The position numbers and the translations under genes were made by a program. Shown piece after piece: positions 6,588 to 12,363 of a DNA stretch of 12,697 nt. Source of the stretch: Bacillota bacterium (GTDB taxonomy: Bacteria > Bacillota > Bacilli > Bacillales > Bacillaceae_J); the NCBI GenBank assembly GCA_023457235.1, contig JAEWMK010000206.1, forward strand, positions 1 through 12,697, given 5' to 3'. The notes under the pieces are model-generated. The model was not told the DNA's origin and ran no database searches. It was given only the letters and a program-made list of their open reading frames with translations. How positions within the stretch are numbered: position 1 is the stretch's first letter; each line of letters begins with the position of its first letter.

Positions 6588-6617
6588 AAGTATCTCCTCA
6601 AGAGGGAATTTTATGCA
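6588..6617 (-). promoter_or_regulatory. Sigma-F/sigma-G-type promoter of sigG
   Basis: On the minus strand GCATA (6612-6616) is followed after 14 bases by GGAGATACTT (6588-6597), close to the sigma-F -10 pattern GGnnAnAHTR. Read as a sigma-G promoter, TGCATA is 17 bases before GATACTT. This fits known biology: sigG is first transcribed by sigma-F in the forespore and then autoregulated. The site lies 38 bases before the start codon. Confidence 0.72.
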
Positions 6618-6648
6618 CTCAGTTCAAAGTGAAATGTAGACCGAATTT

Positions 6649-7368
6649 TCAAACCATTTTATTGAATTCTTTCCGTAAACGTTTAATAATCCGTTTTTCA
6701 AGGCGCGAAATGTAGGACTGGGATATACCAAGCATATCAGCTACATCCTTCTGTGTTTTTTCCTCACCGCCCATTAAGCCAAACCTTAACTCCATAATTT
6801 GTTTTTCTCGATCATTTAATTGCTCCAATGATTTTAATAATAAATTTCTGTCGATACTTGCATCCAAATCCTTTGTAATAATATCTTCCTCTGTCCCTAA
6901 CACGTCGGAAAGCAATAATTCATTGCCATCCCAATCAATATTGAGTGGCTCATCAAAGGATACTTCTGAACGGATTTTATTATTTCTCCGTAAATACATA
7001 AGAATTTCATTCTCAATACATCTTGATGCATATGTAGCAAGCTTTATTTTTTTCTCCGGATTAAATGTATTTACAGCTTTAATTAAGCCAATCGTGCCAA
7101 TACTAATTAAATCCTCAATATTGATACCGGTATTTTCGAATTTTCTCGCAATATAAACGACTAAGCGCAGGTTTCTTTCAATCAATATAGATTTAGCAGC
7201 CTTATCCCCCGTCGGCAATTTTTCCAATAAATGCTCTTCCTCTTCTTTTGATAGGGGTGGCGGTTATGGTTGTTTTCCGCCGATATAATAAATTTCATCA
7301 GCTTTTAATCCAAATTTCATTAATAGTTTGTACCACATTAGTGTAAGTTTGATTTTAATTTTTCCCAA
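6649..7368 (-). pseudogene. sigE: Pro-sigma-E gene interrupted by an in-frame TAA at codon 35
   Basis: Encodes the early mother-cell sigma factor, made as a membrane-associated precursor and activated by SpoIIGA. The full frame is 239 codons, the B. subtilis length. The start is TTG at 7368 behind a G-rich site (GGGGGGAAGG), which aligns codon for codon with B. subtilis. The pro-sequence (residues 1-27) reads MGKIKIKLTLMWYKLLMKFG and onward. After YYIGGKQP, codon 35 is TAA (7264-7266), where homologues have Leu in the motif ALPPPLS; PPPLSKEEEE then continues in the same frame. The rest is intact: RNLRLVVYIARKFENTGINI, DLISIGTIGLIKAVNTFNP, KLATYASRCIENEILMYLRR and the helix-turn-helix TQKDVADMLGISQSYISRL. 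A single TTA-to-TAA change explains the break; there is no frameshift. As written only a 34-residue peptide would be made, unless translation restarts, for example at the TTG at codon 48 (7227). Sequence error is a live alternative. Confidence 0.93.
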
Positions 7369-7390
7369 TTTCCTTCCCCCCAGTAAGTTG

Positions 7391-8305
7391 TTAAGCAGAA
7401 ATATTTGTATTTGTAAGCATCTTTGGATGGTTGATGCATTCGTAATCCCCGTTTGAAGACAGAGTCGTGTGGCTTAACCCAATTAATACTTTCTTCACTG
7501 TAATTTCTTTTTCATTGTTCATAATCACTACTTGATCTGGTCTAATCGCAAGTAAAAATTGATGTTCTTGGCCCACAGCACGGTATGGAACAACCCTAAT
7601 ACGATTGGCCCAACTTGGATCGATTGTACTAAAATCAAGCACTTCCGGATTTTGGGATTGCTGAATGAGCGCTGCCGGAAAACATGATGCTGCCCTCACG
7701 GTTTCTAGAATCATGACAGGAGTTTGCGTGATTGGATCATATAGTTGATTACCACTATCAATAAGTCCCTTTAAATACATATAATCCTCACCAATTTTAA
7801 CTTGGACCTTGACAAGTTGTTCATAGTTAATCTTGGTCATCTCAATTTCTTCCATGTTATGCTTTGAAAAATACCAAACGAGCGGAAAACCAATTAATAC
7901 GGTTATCCAGCTTACCGGGTCACCAAATCCACTTGATTGTGTCATGAGTGCGCCATTTATGAATGCGATATCTGTTTGAAAAAAATAGTGTAACCCGAGC
8001 ATTCCTCCTCCGACCATAAATGTAATAAAATAAAAAGTTACGAGATTTTTAATAAAGTAACGAAATTTCAGGAATCCAAATGCCGAATATACAATAAGTA
8101 TAGAGTAGAGCAATTTCATAACAGGATGTGACGAGATTGCTCCATACGGCGTAAAATAAAAAAGAACAATCGATGATCCTATTAATGCTCCTAAAAATAT
8201 GCGCCACTTCTTTACTTTTCGTTTTAAAATTATGGCAGTTAAAAATAATAAGAATGAATCAAAGAAAAAGTTTAATAACCATATTACGTCCAGATAAATG
8301 GTCAA
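7391..8305 (-). CDS. spoIIGA: Sporulation sigma-E factor-processing peptidase SpoIIGA
   Basis: Membrane-embedded aspartic-type protease that cleaves the pro-sequence from pro-sigma-E after a forespore signal (SpoIIR). The product is 304 residues (B. subtilis 309). The N-terminal half has about five hydrophobic membrane segments: near residues 5-27, 35-52, 61-80, 86-108 and 129-147. The C-terminal protease domain carries LIDSGNQLYDP with Asp183, the same number as the catalytic aspartate in B. subtilis; TPVMI and FIPYR-like RVVPYRAVGQ, GLSHTTLSS and YECINHPKM also match the family. The start is TTG at 8305, with AAAGGGG about eight bases upstream. It is the first gene of the spoIIG operon and lies 22 bases before sigE. 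The gene is intact although its substrate gene is interrupted. Confidence 0.96.
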   Translation of the reverse strand: MTIYLDVIWLLNFFFDSFLLFLTAIILKRKVKKWRIFLGALIGSSIVLFYFTPYGAISSHPVMKLLYSILIVYSAFGFLKFRYFIKNLVTFYFITFMVGGGMLGLHYFFQTDIAFINGALMTQSSGFGDPVSWITVLIGFPLVWYFSKHNMEEIEMTKINYEQLVKVQVKIGEDYMYLKGLIDSGNQLYDPITQTPVMILETVRAASCFPAALIQQSQNPEVLDFSTIDPSWANRIRVVPYRAVGQEHQFLLAIRPDQVVIMNNEKEITVKKVLIGLSHTTLSSNGDYECINHPKMLTNTNISA

Positions 8306-8342
8306 TAATTTTCCCCTTTCAAATTGTAAGTACTATGAAACT

Positions 8343-8429
8343 AGTATATACACATCCTCTTTGGAAGTCTGTCATACTATGACGTCTCTAACATAGAGTT
8401 TTTGACATGTTTTTTAGATATTTGTCGAT
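8343..8429 (-). promoter_or_regulatory. spoIIG operon promoter with wide spacer and Spo0A-box-like sites
   Basis: The minus strand has ATGACA (8370-8375) and TATACT (8343-8348) separated by 21 bases. Such a spacer is too long for ordinary sigma-A use and recalls the 22-base spacer of the B. subtilis spoIIG promoter, which needs Spo0A~P. Candidate Spo0A boxes (consensus TGTCGAA): TGTCAAA on the minus strand (8401-8407), TGTCGAT on the plus strand (8423-8429), and a poor TGACAGA overlapping the -35 element. Identification rests on position upstream of spoIIGA plus these matches. Confidence 0.72.
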
Positions 8430-8441
8430 ATAGGATGCGGA

Positions 8442-8567
8442 AGCACCCGCTTAGCGACGTACAAGACTTGCGCACTTCGCAATGAGATATAGGAAACACG
8501 GCGAGGTACGAGTCGATGTTGACTTATCGTAGTGGAGGAGTGTGAAGTTTGCTAGCCGCTGGGTGCT
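8442..8567. repeat. Structured intergenic repeat, copy B, between ftsZ and spoIIGA
   Basis: Second copy of the element at 1139-1263, in the same orientation. It begins AGCACCC and ends GGGTGCT, so the terminal stem is kept although one pair has changed (A8445-T8564 here, G1142-C1260 in copy A). Positions 8510-8532 are identical to 1207-1229. Weak similarity continues to the right to about 8581 (GGAGCTGGACTGAG against GAAACTAGATAG). It fills most of the 329-base gap between ftsZ and spoIIGA, lying between the ftsZ terminator and the spoIIG control region. B. subtilis has the bpr protease gene in this interval; no remnant of it was recognised. The outer AAAGTGTA/TACACTTT arms of copy A are missing. 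Confidence 0.85.
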
Positions 8568-8584
8568 GGAGCTGGACTGAGAAC

Positions 8585-8618
8585 AAAAAAAGCACATACC
8601 ATATAGGTACATGCTTTT
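8585..8618 (-). terminator. Intrinsic terminator after ftsZ
   Basis: On the minus strand AAAAGCATGTACC (8606-8618) pairs with GGTATGTGCTTTT (8588-8600) with two G-U pairs around a five-base loop, ending in a T-run (8585-8591). The long stem lies 16 bases after the ftsZ stop codon and closes the ftsA-ftsZ transcript. The symmetric A and T runs mean it could also work for plus-strand transcription. Confidence 0.88.
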
Positions 8619-8634
8619 AATGTTCTTCATTATT

Positions 8635-9786
8635 TTAGCGATGACGGTTGCGGTTACGTAGAAATGTAGGGATATCTAAAGTATCCTCTGCACTAAACTG
8701 GCCAGCATTATTTAGATGTGGCTGCTCCGGTTGAACAGGTTCCTCTTTTCTTGCCATACTACGATTTGGAACGGCATTTGGACGATTTCCCATCATACTT
8801 GGTCGGCTTGCTTGAATAGGTTTATTAGCTACAGTTTCTTTAAAGCCTGTAGCAATAACAGTTACAACAATTTCATCCTTTAAGTTCTCATTAATGACAG
8901 AACCGAAAATCATATTTACTTCTTCATCAGATGCAGATGCGACGATATCAGCTGCTTCTTGAACTTCATACAAGCTTAAATTCATACCACCGGTTATGTT
9001 CATTAGAACGCCTTGCGCACCATCGATTGATGTTTCTAGAAGCGGGCTTGAGATCGCTTTTTTAGCGGCCTCAGCAGCACGGTTTTCACCTGTAGCAATA
9101 CCGATACCCATAAGTGCAGACCCCTGATTAGACATAATTGTTTTAACATCTGCAAAATCAAGGTTAATTAAGCCTGGTACGGCAATTAAATCAGAAATAC
9201 CTTGTACACCTTGACGAAGTACATTATCGGCCTCACGGAAGGCTTCCAGCATTGGTGTGTTTTTATCCACAATTTCTAACAATCTATCATTAGGGATTAC
9301 AATTAAAGTATCAACATTTTCCTTAAATGATGCAATTCCACTCGCAGCTTGGGTCGAACGCTTACGTCCTTCAAAAGTAAACGGACGAGTTACTACCCCT
9401 ACTGTCAATGCTCCTAATTCCTTAGAAATTTGAGCAATAACCGGCGCTGCACCTGTACCTGTACCACCACCCATACCGGCAGTAACAAACACCATATCCG
9501 CACCCTTAAGTGCCTCTTCAATTTGCTCGCGGCTTTCTTCTGCTGCCTTTTTTCAAACTTCTGGATTAGCACCGGAGCCAAGACCTCTAGTTAGCTTCGT
9601 GCCAATTTGTAGTTTAATTTCTGCTTTGGAAAGATTTAAAGCTTGTGCATCTGTATTAACCGCAATAAATTCTACTCCTTGTACCCCATGTTCAATCATA
9701 CGGTTAACAGCGTTGCTGCCGCCACCACCAACACCGATTACTTTTATAGAAGCTAACTGATCACTATGTGTATCAAATTGCAACAT
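8635..9786 (-). pseudogene. ftsZ: Tubulin-like division protein FtsZ gene interrupted by an in-frame TGA at codon 78
   Basis: FtsZ is the GTPase that polymerises into the cytokinetic ring. The full frame is 383 codons and highly conserved. It starts MLQFDTHSDQLASIKVIGVG at the ATG at 9786, eight bases after AGGAGG; a GTG immediately upstream is too close to that site. The N-terminus has IKVIGVGGGGSNAVNRMI and NTDAQAL. After GANPEV, codon 78 is TGA (9553-9555), where homologues have Gly (NPEVGKKAAEE). The same frame then runs on unbroken: the tubulin signature GGGTGTG at 106-112, TRPFTFEGRKR, NLDFADV, and the C-terminal tail DTLDIPTFLRNRNR that binds FtsA and SepF. A single GGA-to-TGA change explains the break. 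As written the product would be 77 residues without the GTP-binding signature. Because ftsZ is normally essential, an error in the sequence or a second copy elsewhere is likely. Confidence 0.93.
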
Positions 9787-9828
9787 CACAAAATCCTCCT
9801 AAATATCCAAATTGCCATTCAAAGATCC

Positions 9829-11106
9829 TCATTCAAAAAAGGATTTAAATAATTCCTTAGCTTTCTTAACCACATCAGTATTATTCTTTTTCGGTTTCTT
9901 TACTACGTGTTGTGTTCTTTTTTGTGGTCGTTCAGACTCTAGATTTGAAACTGAAGCGGCAACTTCAGCACCTTGAAGTCTTGCATTTCGATATGCGAAT
10001 TGGATCAATCCAACACTAGTTGTATATATAGGATCCCGAACGCCAATATAATCAGGTTTAGCTATTCGCAGATTATGTTGTAAAACGAGCTGTGCGAGCT
10101 CCAACAGACCTGGTAAATTTGCAACTCCGCCTGTAAATACATAGCCTCCTGGTAAATCCCTATAACCTAATTTTTTTATTGATTCTTGTACCATGAGAAG
10201 GATTTCTTCTAATCTAGCTTCTATTATATCAGAAAGGTCAAGTTGGCTATATTGTTCCTGCTTATCGCTGCCGATAACAGGCAATGAGAAAACTTCATCT
10301 TCTGAAGCGTGATCGTAAAAAGCATATCCATGCTTTATTTTGATTCTCTCAGCCTCTTCTGTTGACGTTCTGAGACCGATGGATATATCATTTGTCATAT
10401 GATCCCCGCCAACAGGAAGTACGGTTGTCACTTGCAAGTGCCCATGTTCAAATATGGAAACAGTAGTTTGTCCACCACCAATATCAACAAGAGCCACTCC
10501 GATGTTTTTTTCATCCTTGGAAAGCGCGATTGCGCCGGTTGCCAAAGGCTGCAAACAAATATCATTAATTTTAAGACCTGCTTTTTCCACACACCTTAAT
10601 AAGTTATGTAATACCGTTCTTGATCCTGTAACGATTGTTCCCTCTACTTCTAATCGTACACCGATCATTCCACGTGGGTCATTAATACCATCTAACCCAT
10701 CAACGATAAACTGGTGTGGGACCACACCGATGATTTCCCTTTCAGGTGGTATTGAAATGACTTGAGCAGCATCAATTACACGGGCAATATCCTCATTGCC
10801 AACTTCCCTGTTTTCACTTGAAACTGCCACTACTCCATGACATGGTATAAGCTGTACATGATTACCGGCAACTCCTACCACAACATGATTAATATCCATT
10901 CCCACCATACGTTCTGCTTGCTCAACAGCCTTCTTAATGGATTGTACGGTTTCATCTATATCAACAATAGATCCTTTTTTTATGCCTACAGATTTTACAT
11001 TACCCACACCAATAATGTTTAAAGAATCACTAGAAACTTCTGCAATGATTACCTTAACATTGGATGTACCGATGTCTAGACTTACAATTATTTCACTGCT
11101 GTTCAT
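9829..11106 (-). CDS. ftsA: Cell-division protein FtsA
   Basis: Actin-like ATPase that tethers FtsZ filaments to the membrane and recruits later division proteins. The product is 425 residues (B. subtilis 440). The phosphate-1 motif is SLDIGTSNVKV (from residue 9), followed by the 1C/SHS2 region with VVVGVAGNHV and REIIGVVPHQFIVDG. Next come phosphate-2 VDIGGGQT (207-214), LPVGGDHMTNDIS, and the adenosine motif VFTGGVANLPG. A basic linker (PQKRTQHVVKKPKKNN) leads to the C-terminal amphipathic helix VVKKAKELFKSFFE for membrane binding. AAAGGAGGTG lies seven bases before the ATG at 11106. It is 42 bases upstream of ftsZ and in the same transcript. A sigma-H-like promoter and an A/C-rich leader precede it. 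The frame is intact. Confidence 0.97.
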   Translation of the reverse strand: MNSSEIIVSLDIGTSNVKVIIAEVSSDSLNIIGVGNVKSVGIKKGSIVDIDETVQSIKKAVEQAERMVGMDINHVVVGVAGNHVQLIPCHGVVAVSSENREVGNEDIARVIDAAQVISIPPEREIIGVVPHQFIVDGLDGINDPRGMIGVRLEVEGTIVTGSRTVLHNLLRCVEKAGLKINDICLQPLATGAIALSKDEKNIGVALVDIGGGQTTVSIFEHGHLQVTTVLPVGGDHMTNDISIGLRTSTEEAERIKIKHGYAFYDHASEDEVFSLPVIGSDKQEQYSQLDLSDIIEARLEEILLMVQESIKKLGYRDLPGGYVFTGGVANLPGLLELAQLVLQHNLRIAKPDYIGVRDPIYTTSVGLIQFAYRNARLQGAEVAASVSNLESERPQKRTQHVVKKPKKNNTDVVKKAKELFKSFFE

Positions 11107-11137
11107 ACTTTGGCACCTCCTTTAAGTTACTCCTATT

Positions 11138-11185
11138 CATTTAGTATTGTTGTTGTTTTTAGTTTTGTTGTTTTTAGTATTGTTG
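11138..11185 (-). repeat. Three short direct repeats in the ftsA leader
   Basis: On the plus strand a 15-base unit close to TTTTTAGTATTGTTG occurs three times (11138-11152, 11156-11170, 11171-11185), the first with a changed left end. The ftsA mRNA therefore carries an A/C-rich tract of CAACAATACTAAA-like units, about 30 to 80 bases before the start codon. The copies differ by few bases. It may be a simple-sequence expansion or an unstructured leader; no function is shown. Confidence 0.65.
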
Positions 11186-11217
11186 GATGTCGTTAAAAAT
11201 TGTTCAACATTAAAATT

Positions 11218-11244
11218 ATTCAACATGAACGACTATTTCCCTTT
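11218..11244 (-). promoter_or_regulatory. Sigma-H-like promoter upstream of ftsA
   Basis: The minus strand reads AAAGGGAAA (11236-11244), 11 bases, then GTTGAAT (11218-11224). Against the sigma-H pattern RnAGGAWWW-N11-12-RnnGAAT this has a single mismatch. In B. subtilis one of the ftsAZ promoters, between sbp and ftsA, is sigma-H dependent and raises FtsZ at the onset of sporulation; position here is equivalent. A second ATGTTGAA follows 16 bases downstream (11203-11210) and might supply a vegetative promoter element, but I found no convincing -10 for it. Confidence 0.65.
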
Positions 11245-11263
11245 AATAATATAAGAATTTTTT

Positions 11264-11614
11264 CTATTTTTCTTGTGATGCTGACCATTTCGACAAAAGT
11301 AGTCTTCTGATCACCGCAATATTTTGGAATAAGCGTACTCCAAAAGCGAAGACTGCGGCTAAGTATAAGTCTACACCAAGATGAACACCTAGAAAAGATA
11401 AACTTGCAGCAAGTAAAATATTGGAGAAAAAACCACTAACAAACACTTTATCATCATAAGTATTTTGCAAATGCGCCCGTATTCCACCAAATAAAGTATC
11501 CAGTGCGGCCAATACTGCAATCGAGAGATAGTTTGAGTATTCATCAGGTATGCGAATATCAGTCAGTAACCCCAGAAAAATACCAAGTAATAAACCTAAT
11601 ACCGGTAACCACAT
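11264..11614 (-). CDS. sbp: Small basic membrane protein Sbp (DUF1290)
   Basis: Conserved small membrane protein of the DUF1290 family, found next to ftsA in Firmicutes; function is unknown. The product is 116 residues (about 120 in B. subtilis). It has about three to four hydrophobic segments: near residues 2-18, 28-40, 60-78 and 80-95. Family blocks are MWLPVLGLLLGIFLGLLTDI, IPDEYSNYLSIAVLAALDTL, FGGIRAHLQNTYDDKVFVSG and GVHLGVDLYLAAVFAFGVRL, with a basic C-terminal stretch VIRRLLLSKW. The start ATG directly abuts the ylxX stop codon (TAA-ATG), and its site AAAAGGGGAA lies within the end of ylxX, so the two are translationally coupled. Confidence 0.94.
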   Translation of the reverse strand: MWLPVLGLLLGIFLGLLTDIRIPDEYSNYLSIAVLAALDTLFGGIRAHLQNTYDDKVFVSGFFSNILLAASLSFLGVHLGVDLYLAAVFAFGVRLFQNIAVIRRLLLSKWSASQEK

Positions 11615-12343
11615 TTAACTGTTCCCCTTTTCTAAATTAACAGGTTCAACAGGTTGCATATACTTATTTCTTAAAACCTCATCATAAGCAGGTAATGTAA
11701 CCTCTTGTTGTAATGTTGATGTTAATTCCAAATTTTCTAACGCAAAAAATTCATCGACAATTTGCGAAACCTGCATTTGATTATGCAGTTTTTCTGCATT
11801 CTCGGAGATTACCTTTATTTCAATTGGCAAAGGGCCGAGTGGAGTGTTATTTATATAAGTTTTACCATTTACATCACGGATTGGAGATGTAACAATAATT
11901 CTTTCATCATCAACCGAAACAGCCAAAGCTTTATATCGGTATAATTCATTGATTAGTCGAATGAGTAGATCAGGCGGCACAGTTTGATATGGTTGTCCGA
12001 TTATAGATTGGTTAAATGATGGACTAATTTTTATAATAATTCCAGAGCCTTTTTGCTCAGTTAGTCCAATTTTCCTCTTCAATTCTTCCAGTTGTTCCGT
12101 TATTCCCTCATATTTACTGTTATAGGGTTCTTCTTCATATTTCCTTAATGTGTCTTCCTTTGTTCTTATCTCTTTATACAACTCCGTAATCAGCCGCTGC
12201 TCATGCTCAATGTCCTCACGAATTTCCCATATATCCCTTGTATCCCGAACAACTGGTTCTTTAATTGTTTGAAATTGAATGGCCATCATAAAACCTAATA
12301 TAGCTGTTATCATTGCTAGCGTTACTTTACTCTTGCTCCTCAT
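11615..12343 (-). CDS. ylxX: DUF881 family membrane-anchored protein (YlxX-like)
   Basis: Conserved DUF881 protein of 242 residues; function unknown, found in tandem with a paralogue between divIB and sbp in Bacillus. The N-terminus MRSKSKVTLAMITAILGFMM gives one membrane anchor with a short basic cytoplasmic end. A coiled coil follows at about residues 38-95 (IREDIEHEQRLITELYKEIR to EQLEELKRKIGLTE). The extracellular DUF881 domain then has GSGIIIKISP, LIRLINELYRYKALAVSVDD, ERIIVTSPIRDVNGKTYINN and LGPLPIEIKVI. AAAGGTG upstream of the ATG at 12343 decides the start; a GTG four codons earlier overlaps that site. Assignment as ylxX rather than ylxW is by gene order only. Confidence 0.88.
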   Translation of the reverse strand: MRSKSKVTLAMITAILGFMMAIQFQTIKEPVVRDTRDIWEIREDIEHEQRLITELYKEIRTKEDTLRKYEEEPYNSKYEGITEQLEELKRKIGLTEQKGSGIIIKISPSFNQSIIGQPYQTVPPDLLIRLINELYRYKALAVSVDDERIIVTSPIRDVNGKTYINNTPLGPLPIEIKVISENAEKLHNQMQVSQIVDEFFALENLELTSTLQQEVTLPAYDEVLRNKYMQPVEPVNLEKGNS

Positions 12344-12363
12344 TCTAATAATCACCTTTATAA

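Noticed and set aside
6551..6601. Seventeen-residue N-terminal extension of sigma-G
   Set aside because: It overlaps the candidate promoter -10 region and the AGGAGGG site; known sigma-G proteins begin at MxRNKVEICG.
7225..7227. TTG at 7227 as the genuine start of a short sigE
   Set aside because: The conserved pro-sequence is encoded upstream in the same frame with its own ribosome site, so this can only be a restart site.
9496..9552. Frameshift in ftsZ
   Set aside because: Translation of the gap region in the same frame gives KKAAEESREQIEEALKGAD, continuous with FtsZ on both sides; only one codon is altered.
7264..9555. Alternative genetic code or programmed stop read-through as explanation of the two internal stops
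   Set aside because: Different stop codons stand for different amino acids (TGA for Gly, TAA for Leu), both codons end other genes here normally, and no read-through signal or SECIS-like structure was apparent.
10399..10765. Plus-strand open frames opposite ftsA, and similar ones opposite sigG, sigE, ylmD and divIVA
   Set aside because: They lie antisense to well-recognised conserved genes, have no convincing ribosome sites and no recognisable protein features.
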